The notes under the pieces are model-generated. The model searched no databases, was not told the origin of the DNA, and saw only the letters and a list, made by a program, of their open reading frames with translations. DNA of 64,000 nucleotides, from contig JBAGRR010000001.1 of assembly GCA_036924835.1 (NCBI GenBank), positions 310,001-374,000 of the forward strand. Reading direction: 5' to 3'. Of this stretch, positions 8,201 to 16,542 are shown one piece after another (the stretch's first letter is position 1; each line of letters starts with the position of its first letter). Origin of the DNA: Nitrobacteraceae bacterium AZCC 1564. GTDB lineage: Bacteria > Pseudomonadota > Alphaproteobacteria > Rhizobiales > Xanthobacteraceae. Made by a program: the position numbers and the translations under genes.

Positions 8201-9930
8201 CATTTCACGACGTCGATCTGTCCGATACTCATGTCATCGATCCGACTGTTACCGCGTCCACCGGCGCGTTGGGACTCCTGACAGCCGAAGTTATGACAGA
8301 TACAAGCGGCGGCACCGGTGGAGAGATTGCATGGCAATACATCGTCAACAGCTCTGCGGTTGAGTATCTTGCCGCCGGGGAAAGCAAGCTTGAGACATTC
8401 ACGATCACGCTGGACGATGGTCACGGCGGCACGGTGTCTCAAACCATTGAAGTTACGATTACCGGAACCAATGATGCGCCCGTCGTTGAGACAATCGCGG
8501 CGACGAGCCTAACCGAGCCTACCGACCAGTCGGATTTAACTTCGCCGATCACGGTAGCTTTCGCAGACGCCGACCTCGCAGACACCGGGCATACGGCAAC
8601 CATTACCGACGTTTCGGCCTCAGGCCATCAGACAGGCCTTTCGCTCTGCCACACAGCGCTCATTGGATTAGTGACCATCGATGCTGTCACCAAAGCGAGC
8701 GGCTCGACAGCAGGAGAAGTGGACCTCCACTTCTCAGCTCCATCCTCGGCGTTCGATTATCTCGCTCCCAATGAGTGCGTGACACTGACCTACACGATCT
8801 CTGTCGATGATGGTCACTCCGGCGGCACAGGCACTCAGACCTTCACAGTCACCATTACAGGCACAAACGATGCGCCGGTTTTGGCGGCATCGACGCCGCA
8901 ATTGACTACGATCAGTGAAGATCAGGTCCACAACTGCGGCCAAACCGTTGCCTCCTTCCTGGGCAACAGCATCTCCGATGCCGACCACAATGCTCAGACC
9001 GGAATTGCGGTCACCGGCGCAGCGAGCTCGCACGGGCATTGGGAATTTTCGATCGATGGTGGCGCGCACTGGGACGGCTTTGGAACCTATTCCACGTCGT
9101 CGGCGCTGCTGTTGGCGGGATCCGATCTCATTCGCTTCGTGCCGGACGGACAGGACGGTGGAACGGATACATTCAGCTATGTGGCCTGGGATGGCACGAC
9201 CGGCACCCATGGAGAGCATGCCGACGCATCTGTGGGTGGCGGGGATTCTGCATTTTCAACTGGCGGCGACACAGCGACGATAACGGTGGCTCCAGTCAAC
9301 GATGCGCCGGTCATTGACGTCGACAACGTTCATATCGCCACTGGAGGTGGTGTAGCGACAATTTCCGGCTTGTCGGTCTCGGATGCCGACGATAGCGACG
9401 GCGTCTTCACTGTGATGACCACAGCGGAGAACGGTACGGTTTCGCCGTCCGGCGGGACAGGCGTCTCACTGCCTGACCTGAATTCAGCGCTGCAGAACGG
9501 CGTCACCTATACGCCTGATTTTTCGACGGTCGGACACGTCGAGCTGACAGTGACCGATGCCCACGGCTTGAGCGACACCGTCAATTTTATTTTCGAACAA
9601 CAAAGCTCCAGCGGGGTCGTTTTAGTTGGGGGAGCCGGTACCGACGTGATGATTGGCGGAGCCGGTAACGATCAATTCGTGTTCGGCTCCGGCTCCGGGC
9701 ATGACGTCATCACGAATTTCACGCCGGGTCAGGACACAATTGTGCTCGAAGGTCTGAACAGCGTATCGAGTGAGGACAGCAACTGGTTTGAGACTTGGTC
9801 GAGCGCTGCAATCGCGCAGCACGGTGCGGACACGCTCATTCACCTTGATGGAACAGACACCGTTTTGCTGAAGAACGTGAGTGCGGCGAACCTCCATGCC
9901 AATGATTTCGTCATTCCTCCCACCGTCTGA
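5257..9930 (+). CDS. FecR-domain / VCBS-cadherin repeat / RTX surface protein, 1557 aa (LapA-type adhesin candidate)
   Basis: Very large, acidic, Thr/Asp-rich protein with no Sec signal. Residues 1-115 form a domain containing DLIISTSDQ and NYFKGDTRP. An Ala-rich hinge follows (QAAAPAGAAV, 115-124), then a FecR-like domain (about 125-245: VIRNG, IGDAIQKGDVVQTG, TPVATMGIRGTAV). From about 515 to 1370 there are tandem VCBS/cadherin-like domains bounded by seven NDxPV signatures (e.g. VTGTNDTPVIA). The C-terminus has RTX nonapeptides (GGAGTD..., IGGAGNDQFVF) and NFTPGQDTIVL, as in type I secretion substrates. Start: TTG at 5257 is the first possible; GTG at 5275 is an alternative. It is followed by the matching ABC exporter and adaptor. 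Probable role: surface-attached or released adhesin (inference). Confidence 0.85.
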   Translation: MNWAGAVNFSGNFDAKLSHSVPASFDGEKFNFDSKPGFVLNHDASSAVVIPDAHLLFSGDYKRIGNDLIISTSDQKFVVGNYFKGDTRPSLATKDGATLSGHIVDALTGHVMYAQAAAPAGAAVCGHVLKLTGSATVIRNGVSVELHIGDAIQKGDVVQTGSDSSIGMTLVDGSAFGMTSNARMVINEMIYDPNGSSNSSLISLVQGTITFVAGQTAKNGNMRVDTPVATMGIRGTAVLVEISANDGPTKFSVLVEPDGHTGSYNLYDKTTGQLLGTVSQAGQVTFVTSTGLGLPATATEQPKTLQDQQTEKALIQQVFQLYFPNYNPDDSKPNSTKPGPRTDIGVPDNSAPKYAFDPTTGRPTLTVPTLVTNPETGKTTVVNITFANTPPIFRVSDATDVQATPTDNLGPHSFKLGDHVRIIDPDIGVAVFYDEAVPYVTNTGQITQTTGPESISTNTAYLLDPSLITLNRATGVVTYNPEAFRFLGEGETAVYKFKFTSASGPDSAPQQLIFTVTGHNDAPVFAVNDTPLAFSETAHQTGQSTSHLIVPIQLNFTDEDYSDVASSFTLSASVSTKITGTHSTTPDLSKLPDSNTLKSYLKIVADGIDTNLGVSRTLLSDAGQITAKFTAPDKVFDFLAEGEQIQLVYTIVVTDAHGASDTQTVTITVTGTNDVPVIAAGDVAQVTTIHEMPDQTGIPTADTSPGGSIHFSDVDLTDRPTASIAAQTATYTSADGQTTLTPTPDQLAAIKAGFTITPGTNDNNGVIDWDYSINDDQLDFLSQDEVISLVTIIEVTDHHGGTATATVTVNIHKGANDKPVVSPVSDVPLVEQSDQSLLQQTIVAQFSDADLTETGHTASVQKVVVTGVTPPGTQYGALTSGTLYDLLSPGTVTKLSGKSVGTAEFNFNANSNVFDYLAVGEVVTLVYTIAVTDAANASDTQTITITVTGTNDTPVIASADLAGAVTEQCYPTGSLTDSGTIAFHDVDLSDTHVIDPTVTASTGALGLLTAEVMTDTSGGTGGEIAWQYIVNSSAVEYLAAGESKLETFTITLDDGHGGTVSQTIEVTITGTNDAPVVETIAATSLTEPTDQSDLTSPITVAFADADLADTGHTATITDVSASGHQTGLSLCHTALIGLVTIDAVTKASGSTAGEVDLHFSAPSSAFDYLAPNECVTLTYTISVDDGHSGGTGTQTFTVTITGTNDAPVLAASTPQLTTISEDQVHNCGQTVASFLGNSISDADHNAQTGIAVTGAASSHGHWEFSIDGGAHWDGFGTYSTSSALLLAGSDLIRFVPDGQDGGTDTFSYVAWDGTTGTHGEHADASVGGGDSAFSTGGDTATITVAPVNDAPVIDVDNVHIATGGGVATISGLSVSDADDSDGVFTVMTTAENGTVSPSGGTGVSLPDLNSALQNGVTYTPDFSTVGHVELTVTDAHGLSDTVNFIFEQQSSSGVVLVGGAGTDVMIGGAGNDQFVFGSGSGHDVITNFTPGQDTIVLEGLNSVSSEDSNWFETWSSAAIAQHGADTLIHLDGTDTVLLKNVSAANLHANDFVIPPTV

Positions 9931-10075
9931 AAAGAGGCACTTGACGTTAACTATTCTGATAGTCTCGGCCATCGAAGGGTAAGAGTGGTGGCATAGTGGA
10001 TGTCGGTAGCTCCGATTTCCAAGCCACAGCGTTACGTAAGCAGAGCGCCGACGGCATGGTCTCAGGTATTCGTTG

Positions 10076-11839
10076 ATGAAAGCTGCGCAACCCTCGATTC
10101 CAGGCCATACGCCGCGCTCGGAGCTTGGCGGGGCGCTTCGCGCGTGCCGCGCGGCCTTTATCGGTGTGGGCGTGATGAGCCTGGTCATCAACGTCCTTTA
10201 TCTCACCGGCTCCTTCTTCATGCTCGAAGTCTACGATCGCGTGTTGCCGAGCCGAAGCATTCCGACACTGGTAGGCCTGCTCATTCTGGCCGGCGGTCTC
10301 TACGTCGTTCAAGGCGTACTTGATCTTATTCGCAGCCGCATTCTTATCCGCATCGGATCGACGCTGGATGAAATGGTGAGCCAGCGCGTTTACGACGTTG
10401 TGGTGCGTTTGCCGTTGATCGCCGGCAATCGTGGCGAAGGCCTTCAGCCGTTGCGGGATTTGGACAACATTCGCTCTTTCCTGTCGGGAATGGGGCCGGG
10501 AGCGCTGTTCGACCTGCCGTGGCTGCCGCTTTATCTGGCCATCTGCTTTGCCTTTCACCCCTTGATCGGCATCACCGCGCTCGTTGGCGCCGTGCTCTTG
10601 GTCACTCTGACGGTGTTGACCGAATATCTCAGTCACGAGCCGATGAAGCGGACCTCAGGTCTAGCTATGCGGCGGCAGGAATTGGCCCTTGGAAGCCGGC
10701 GAAACGCTGAGGTGCTAGTTGCCATGGGAATGGCCGGACGGCTCGGAAAGCATTGGGATGAGTCCAACCGTAGCTACCTTGCCAACAATCAACGGGCGAG
10801 TGATGTTGCGGGCGGCCTGGGCTCCATCGCCAAGGTGATGCGGATGACGTTGCAATCCGCCGTGCTCGGCGTCGGCGCCTATCTTGTGATCAATCAGCAG
10901 GCGACTGCGGGCATCATCATCGCCGGCTCCATTCTCAGCGCCCGCGCATTGGCCCCCGTGGACCTCGCCATCGCGCACTGGAAAGGTTTCGTCGCAGCGC
11001 GGCAGAGCTGGCGCCGGCTGAATGGTCTGCTGGGCAAGATACCCGAACAATCAGCCCCGACATTGCTCGAGCCACCATGTGCCAAACTCTCGGTCGAGGG
11101 GCTGACCATTACGCCTCCCGGCGATCAACGGGTCGTTGTCCAGGACGTCACATTCACAGTCGAAGCCGGGCAGGGTGTTGGAGTCATCGGTCCCAGCGGA
11201 TCGGGAAAATCGTCTCTGGTGCGCGCACTGGTGGGCGTATGGCATCCCGCCCGCGGAAAGGTACGTCTGGATGGCGCCGCGCTCGACCAATGGTCCTCGG
11301 AAGTCCTTGGCCGCCATATCGGTTATCTGCCGCAGGACGTCGAGCTCTTTGCGGGCAGCATCGCCCAGAACATCTCGCGCTTCGAAGACAATCCCGATTC
11401 CGAGACGATTATCGCAGCGGCGAGAGAAGCCGGTGTGCATGATCTCATCATTAGCATGAAAGACGGCTACGATACCCAGATTGGCGATCAGGGCAGCGTG
11501 CTTTCGGCAGGGCAGGCCCAACGCGTGGCACTTGCCCGCGCGCTGTACCGCAACCCGTTTCTCCTTGTGCTCGATGAGCCCAACTCAAATCTCGACAGCG
11601 ACGGCGACATTGCCCTGAACCGCGCGATTGCATCCGTGCGTGCGCGGGGTGGGGTCGTGGTCGTCGTTGCACATCGCCCTGTTGGTATCGAGAGTGTCGA
11701 CCTCGTGCTGGTGCTCAAGGAAGGCCGGACACAGGCCTTCGGGCCGAAGGAGGCCATTCTCGGCCAGGTTCTGCAGCGGCCAGTTGCTGCGCCGCCTCCA
11801 ATCAAGATCGTCTCTGAAGCGGGAGGATCAAAGTCATGA
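10076..11839 (+). CDS. Type I secretion ABC transporter (PrtD/LapB type permease-ATPase)
   Basis: 587 residues: an N-terminal ABC exporter membrane domain with about six helices (residues 25-300) and a C-terminal ATPase. Walker A is GPSGSGKSS (about 372-380), the signature is VLSAGQAQR and Walker B is LLVLDEP (about 496-502). There is no N-terminal C39 peptidase or C39-like domain, which fits the PrtD family that exports RTX proteins with C-terminal signals. The ATG at 10076 follows an in-frame TTG one codon earlier. It lies 145 bases after the adhesin gene and overlaps the adaptor gene by four bases (ATGA). No TolC-like outer-membrane gene is in the window; a shared TolC elsewhere is assumed. 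Confidence 0.9.
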   Translation: MKAAQPSIPGHTPRSELGGALRACRAAFIGVGVMSLVINVLYLTGSFFMLEVYDRVLPSRSIPTLVGLLILAGGLYVVQGVLDLIRSRILIRIGSTLDEMVSQRVYDVVVRLPLIAGNRGEGLQPLRDLDNIRSFLSGMGPGALFDLPWLPLYLAICFAFHPLIGITALVGAVLLVTLTVLTEYLSHEPMKRTSGLAMRRQELALGSRRNAEVLVAMGMAGRLGKHWDESNRSYLANNQRASDVAGGLGSIAKVMRMTLQSAVLGVGAYLVINQQATAGIIIAGSILSARALAPVDLAIAHWKGFVAARQSWRRLNGLLGKIPEQSAPTLLEPPCAKLSVEGLTITPPGDQRVVVQDVTFTVEAGQGVGVIGPSGSGKSSLVRALVGVWHPARGKVRLDGAALDQWSSEVLGRHIGYLPQDVELFAGSIAQNISRFEDNPDSETIIAAAREAGVHDLIISMKDGYDTQIGDQGSVLSAGQAQRVALARALYRNPFLLVLDEPNSNLDSDGDIALNRAIASVRARGGVVVVVAHRPVGIESVDLVLVLKEGRTQAFGPKEAILGQVLQRPVAAPPPIKIVSEAGGSKS

Positions 11840-13233
11840 CACGATCCAGTTTGGCGACGACGGAAAGCAAGGTTCGCGGCTTTTGGGGAATGTTATTTGC
11901 GCCATTGGAGCGGACCTCGATCTTCAAAAGCCTCGATCAACCGGGTTCGCGCAGATCCATCCGTCTGCACCTCCTCGCTGGTCTCACGATTGTGGCACTG
12001 CTGACCTTCGGGCTTGGAGGGTGGGCTTCGACCGCACAGATCTCAGGTGCCCTGATCGCGCCAGGGTCGATCGTCGTCGATTCCAACGTCAAGAAGGTGC
12101 AGCATCCGACCGGTGGTGTGGTCGGTGAGGTCCGCGCGCGCGACGGTGATCGTGTCAAAGCCGGCGACATTGTCGTCCGCCTTGACGACACCATCACGAG
12201 ATCAAGCCTTGCGATCGTGACGAAGGGATTGAACGGTCTCTGGGCCCGCAGCGCGCGACTTCTCGCCGAACAGGACGGTGCGGAACGGATCACGTTTCCT
12301 CCGCAGCTGATGGAGTCCTTCGGTGATCCGGAGGTTCAGAACCTGATCGGAAACGAAATCAAGTTGTTTCAGGTTCGGTCGTCGAGCAGGGTTGGCCAAA
12401 AAGCTCAGCTAAAGGAGCGCGTAAGCCAGCTCAAGGAGGAGATCAGCGGACTTGAGGCGCAGGAAAACGCCAAATCCCGCGAGATTGATCTGATTCAAAA
12501 AGAGCTCGTCGGCGTCCGTGATTTGTATTCCAAAAATCTCGTCCAGCTTTCGCGCCTGACCGTTCTTGAGCGCGATGCCGCGCGACTGGATGGTGATCGC
12601 GCGCAGTTCATCGCGCAGAAAGCTCAGGCGAAAGGCAAAATCACAGAAACGGAATTGCAGATCATCCAGATCGACAAGGATCTCTCCAGCGAGGTGTCCA
12701 AGGAGATGCGGGAGATCAACGACAAGATCGGTGAATTCGTCGAACGAAAGGTCGCTGCAGAAGATCAGTTGCGGCGCGTCGACATTCGCGCGCCACAGGA
12801 TGGCATGGTGCTGCAATCGACCGTTCACACGGTGGGGGGCGTGATTACCGCCGGTGACACGATCATGCTGATCGTGCCGGAGTCGGACAATCTTTCGGTC
12901 GAAGCCAAGGTCAATCCGCAGGATATCGACCAACTGAAGATCGGGCAGAAGACTTTGCTGCGGCTATCTGCCTTCAATCAGCGCACCACTCCTGAGTTGA
13001 ACGGAACGGTCAGCCGCATTTCCCCCGATACAACGACCGATCAGCGCACAGGGCAGAGCTATTACACCATCAGAGTGTCCATGCCGGCCGAAGAAGTTGC
13101 ACGGCTGGGAGACGTAAAGCTTATTCCGGGAATGCCGGTGGAAGCGTTCGTGCAGACCGGCGAGCGCACCATGATATCCTATCTGGCGAAGCCGCTGAGC
13201 GATCAGCTCATGCGCGCTTTCCGCGAGAAGTGA
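11836..13233 (+). CDS. HlyD family type I secretion periplasmic adaptor (PrtE type)
   Basis: 465-residue membrane fusion protein. There is a short cytoplasmic N-terminus and one transmembrane helix at about residues 43-65 (LHLLAGLTIVALLTFGLGG). A lipoyl/barrel segment follows (GSIVVDSNVKKVQHPTGGVV, RARDGDRVKAGDIVVRLD), then a long coiled coil at about 170-290. The returning barrel contains VDIRAPQDGMVLQ and the conserved C-terminal GMPVEAFVQTGERT. It links the ABC transporter to TolC. It overlaps the ABC gene by four bases, so the two are translationally coupled. The nucleotide cyclase gene begins 36 bases downstream and is probably in the same operon. Confidence 0.92.
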   Translation: MTRSSLATTESKVRGFWGMLFAPLERTSIFKSLDQPGSRRSIRLHLLAGLTIVALLTFGLGGWASTAQISGALIAPGSIVVDSNVKKVQHPTGGVVGEVRARDGDRVKAGDIVVRLDDTITRSSLAIVTKGLNGLWARSARLLAEQDGAERITFPPQLMESFGDPEVQNLIGNEIKLFQVRSSSRVGQKAQLKERVSQLKEEISGLEAQENAKSREIDLIQKELVGVRDLYSKNLVQLSRLTVLERDAARLDGDRAQFIAQKAQAKGKITETELQIIQIDKDLSSEVSKEMREINDKIGEFVERKVAAEDQLRRVDIRAPQDGMVLQSTVHTVGGVITAGDTIMLIVPESDNLSVEAKVNPQDIDQLKIGQKTLLRLSAFNQRTTPELNGTVSRISPDTTTDQRTGQSYYTIRVSMPAEEVARLGDVKLIPGMPVEAFVQTGERTMISYLAKPLSDQLMRAFREK

Positions 13234-13269
13234 CAGGGACTGGTCACGGGCTGACATGGTTCAATCGCA

Positions 13270-15486
13270 ATGAAGCGGCTTCAGCGATACGCGCAGCAAT
13301 TCGGCTATGCACGGTTTCTGAGTATTCTCCTCCTGTTCGTCCTTTTGGGCGTTCGCGTGGCTGATCCGCTGCCGCTGGAAGAGCTGCGTGTTCGCGTCTT
13401 TGACATGTACCAGATCCTCCAACCGCGTGTGACCACACAGCGTCCGGTTGTCATTGTCGATATCGACGAGAAAAGCCTCAGCAAGCTCGGGCAATGGCCA
13501 TGGCCGCGGACGCGCGTTGCTGATCTGGTGAAGCAACTGACGAACCTCGGTGCTGCTGCCATCGCGTTCGATATCGTGTTTGCCGAACCGGACCGCCTGT
13601 CGCCTGCACTTGCAGCGGATACCTTCGCCAATCTGGACGAAGAGACGCGCACGAAACTACGCACATTGCCGAGCAACGATCAGATCCTTGCCGAGGTGCT
13701 GCGAACGTCGCCAGTTGTCCTCGGTGAGTCCGGACTTCCGAGGCCAACGCCTCAGGCCGAACTCAAACTTCCTGCAACGGGCCTTGCATGGAAAGGCAAT
13801 GATCCTCGTTCATACGTGCTGGACTTCCCGGGTCTGCTGCGAAACATCCCAGTGCTTGAAGAAGCAGCTCCAGGGCGAGGCTTATTCACGATCCGGCCTG
13901 CGCTCGACAACATTGTCCGCCGCGTTCCAATGGTGATGTTGGTCCAAGGCGAGCTGATGTCCTCCCTGACGTTCGAGATGCTGCGCATCATCACGAAAGC
14001 CGACACCATCCTCATCAAGTCTGACGAAGCTGGCGTCAAAAGCATTTCAGTACCGGGGTTCGAAATCCCAACAGATCGAAATGGACAGCTCTGGGTTCAC
14101 TTCAACCGCCACGATCCCAAGCGCTTTGTTTCCGCTGTGGACGTTCTGGAAGGACGGGTCGGTCCGGACGCGATTTCCCGTAAGCTGATCCTGATCGGCA
14201 CATCCGCGGTGGGATTGCAGGATGTGAAAACGACACCGCTCGACCCCGCGATTCCAGGGGTTGAAGTCCATGCTCAGGTGCTTGAGAGCGCGTTAACACG
14301 ATCCGTGTTGTCTCAGCCAAACGATGCAGTTGGCTATGAAGTCCTAGCTGCCGTTCTCTTTGGCATCGCAATCATCTGGCTCGCTCCCGTGTTGAGTGCT
14401 TTCACGCTGATCGCCTTCGGTGCGGTCATCGTCAGCATCATGGTCGCCACCTCCTGGTATTTTTATACCCAACACCGGATTCTGATCGATTTCACGTTTC
14501 CGTTGCTGTCGAGTACGGCAATTTATCTCGTTCTGGTGTTTGGAAGTTACTTCCGAGAGCAGGCGCAACGCCGCCGCATCCGTTCAGCGTTCGGCCAGTA
14601 TTTGTCACCGGCACTTGTGGAGCAGCTGGCCCAATCGCCAGAAAAGCTAGTGCTGGGCGGCGAAGAGCGAGACATGACCATCATGTTCAGCGACGTGCGC
14701 GGCTTCACCAGTATTTCAGAGTCGTTCAAGCATGATCCTCAGGGACTGACGTCGTTGATGAATCGCTTTCTGACGCCACTCACCAACGCCATTCTCGATC
14801 GTAAAGGAACCATCGATAAGTACATGGGGGACGCCATTATGGCGTTCTGGAACGCTCCACTGAGTGACAAAGAACATCAGATCAATGCCTGCGAAGCTGC
14901 CCTCGACATGATCGAGCGCATTGAAGCACTGAATGTCGAACGCGAGCAGGAAGCCAAGGCGACCGGAAAGCCGTTCATTCCCATGCACGTCGGCATCGGC
15001 CTAAATACAGGCACGTGCGTTGTTGGTAACATGGGGTCCGACCTGCGGTTCGACTATTCGGTGCTCGGTGACGCCGTCAACTTGGCATCGCGTTTGGAAG
15101 GGCAGTCCAAATCTTATGGCGTTCCAATCATAGCGGGATCGAAGACCGCTTTGGTTGCCAAGGATAAATTTGCCATCCTTGAGCTCGACTTCATCACGGT
15201 GAAGGGCAAGAAAGAACCGGAGGTGATCTATGCTATCGCGGGGCGCGAGGACGTAGCGAAATCTCCTGGCTTCCAGCGGCTGCGAAATCTCACCATTGAA
15301 ATGTTATCGTGCTACCGCAGCCGTAATTGGGATGGAGCGCTCGCGGCTATTGCAAAAGGCCGGACTGCCGATGAAACGAACAGTCTAAAAGCTTTATTTG
15401 ACCTCTATTCCGACCGGATTGCGGTGTTCCGGGAAGCCCCTCCGCCCGACGATTGGGATGGCGTATTTGCACTGACCACAAAGTAG
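13270..15486 (+). CDS. CHASE2-domain class III adenylate/guanylate cyclase
   Basis: 738-residue inner-membrane sensor. It has an N-terminal helix (about 15-30), an extracytoplasmic CHASE2 domain (about 35-340, with VIVDIDEKSL, GQWPWPRTR, IAFDIVF) and about three helices (355-430). The cytoplasmic class III cyclase domain (about 465-640) shows metal-binding aspartates in MFSDVRGF and YMGDAIMAF, the substrate lysine in IDKYMGD, and Asn/Arg in AVNLASRLEG. At the second specificity position there is Ser (DYSVLGD), where bacterial adenylate cyclases usually have Thr or Asp. ATP is the likelier substrate but this is not certain. The C-terminal tail resembles a short TPR-like helix pair. CHASE2 cyclases next to FecR proteins are a known combination. 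It is probably co-transcribed with the secretion genes. Confidence 0.9.
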   Translation: MKRLQRYAQQFGYARFLSILLLFVLLGVRVADPLPLEELRVRVFDMYQILQPRVTTQRPVVIVDIDEKSLSKLGQWPWPRTRVADLVKQLTNLGAAAIAFDIVFAEPDRLSPALAADTFANLDEETRTKLRTLPSNDQILAEVLRTSPVVLGESGLPRPTPQAELKLPATGLAWKGNDPRSYVLDFPGLLRNIPVLEEAAPGRGLFTIRPALDNIVRRVPMVMLVQGELMSSLTFEMLRIITKADTILIKSDEAGVKSISVPGFEIPTDRNGQLWVHFNRHDPKRFVSAVDVLEGRVGPDAISRKLILIGTSAVGLQDVKTTPLDPAIPGVEVHAQVLESALTRSVLSQPNDAVGYEVLAAVLFGIAIIWLAPVLSAFTLIAFGAVIVSIMVATSWYFYTQHRILIDFTFPLLSSTAIYLVLVFGSYFREQAQRRRIRSAFGQYLSPALVEQLAQSPEKLVLGGEERDMTIMFSDVRGFTSISESFKHDPQGLTSLMNRFLTPLTNAILDRKGTIDKYMGDAIMAFWNAPLSDKEHQINACEAALDMIERIEALNVEREQEAKATGKPFIPMHVGIGLNTGTCVVGNMGSDLRFDYSVLGDAVNLASRLEGQSKSYGVPIIAGSKTALVAKDKFAILELDFITVKGKKEPEVIYAIAGREDVAKSPGFQRLRNLTIEMLSCYRSRNWDGALAAIAKGRTADETNSLKALFDLYSDRIAVFREAPPPDDWDGVFALTTK

Positions 15487-15619
15487 GCAGGGCCCCGTCG
15501 CCGCTATTGCCAGAAACGGCTATACGCAAGGCGTTTTTTAGTGAATGACAGATCGCATCATGCTGGTGAACATGACGGACACGTGCAATTCTCATGACGG
15601 GTTCTTTTGAGTTGTTTCG

Positions 15620-16450
15620 ATGCCGATGACAATGTCCGTACATTTTTGGGGAGTTCGCGGGAGTATCCCGTGCCCCGGCCCAAATACCTTGCGTTATGGC
15701 GGGAATACGTCATGCGTCGAGATCCAATGCGGTGACCATCATCTCGTTTTCGATGCTGGTTCAGGCTTGCGGATGCTCGGCAACGCGATGGATCGGGAGG
15801 ACAGAATAGCCGACATCGATCTGTTTCTGAGCCATTGCCACATCGACCATCTGATTGGTCTGCCGTTTTTCGTTCCGGTCTTCGAGAAGGGCAGCCACCT
15901 TCGCCTTTGGGCCGGCAATCTGAAACCGGCTGGCGGAGTCAAGCAGACGGTGCGAAAGCTGATGAGCTATCCGCTGTTTCCGATCGAGATCGAAATGGCG
16001 CAAGGAAAAATCGAATACACGGATTTTGAACCCGGCGAGAGCTTGAAACCTCGGCCGGGAATCGTGGTGCACACGGCGCCACTCAAACATCCCGGCGGCG
16101 CGACTGGATATCGCATCGAATACGGCGGACGAGCCGTCGCCTACATCACGGACACCGAGCTCAGCGACGATTCAATTGATCCTGGCGTGCTTGCGCTCGC
16201 CAAGGATGCTGCGCTTCTGATCGTGGACGCAACCTACACAAACGCTGAATTGCCAGACCATGTGGGATGGGGACACGCGAGTTGGCAACAGACGGTGAAG
16301 TTGGCAGACACAGCCGGCGTCGAGAAGCTCTGCCTTTTTCACCATGATCCGGAGCACGATGACGCTGAAATGGATCGAATTGCTGCAGCCGCCGATCAAG
16401 CACGTCCAGGGACCATCGTTGCGAAAGAAGGCCTGTCAATCGAGCTTTGA
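15620..16450 (+). CDS. MBL-fold metallo-hydrolase (PhnP/RNase Z-like superfamily)
   Basis: 276 residues. It starts with the GVRGSIPCPGP...RYGGNTSCVE block of a common proteobacterial MBL subfamily, with the metal-binding HxHxDH at 72-77 (SHCHIDHLIG) and later ligands in KHPGGATGYR, ITDTE and FHHDPEHDD. Members of this fold hydrolyse phosphodiesters, and some relatives are fused to cyclic-nucleotide-binding domains. Given the cyclase directly upstream on the same strand (gap 133 bases) and cNMP-binding genes downstream, action on a cyclic nucleotide is possible but unproven. In-frame ATGs at 15620, 15626 and 15632 leave the start uncertain by four residues. Confidence 0.75.
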   Translation: MPMTMSVHFWGVRGSIPCPGPNTLRYGGNTSCVEIQCGDHHLVFDAGSGLRMLGNAMDREDRIADIDLFLSHCHIDHLIGLPFFVPVFEKGSHLRLWAGNLKPAGGVKQTVRKLMSYPLFPIEIEMAQGKIEYTDFEPGESLKPRPGIVVHTAPLKHPGGATGYRIEYGGRAVAYITDTELSDDSIDPGVLALAKDAALLIVDATYTNAELPDHVGWGHASWQQTVKLADTAGVEKLCLFHHDPEHDDAEMDRIAAAADQARPGTIVAKEGLSIEL

Positions 16451-16469
16451 GCGCGCCTTCGTGCCGGCA

Positions 16470-16542
16470 AGTGTGGTGGTTCAGAAGTTCGCTCCATTTT
16501 TCCTACGAGTCCTTCCAGCGAACTTTGGATGCGGGACACTAG
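16470..16542 (-). repeat. Two-hairpin repeat, copy 4 (chimeric, 73 bp)
   Basis: Begins as the outer end of hairpin B (AGTGTGGTGGTTCAGAAGTTCGCT, loop CCTACGAGTCCTTCCAGCGAACTT) and switches to the outer end of hairpin A (TTGGATGCGGGACACTAG). The switch is at the GCGAACTT core shared by both hairpins, which suggests deletion by recombination between them. The end CACTAGCTAG provides the TAG stop of the neighbouring minus-strand gene. Confidence 0.8.
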
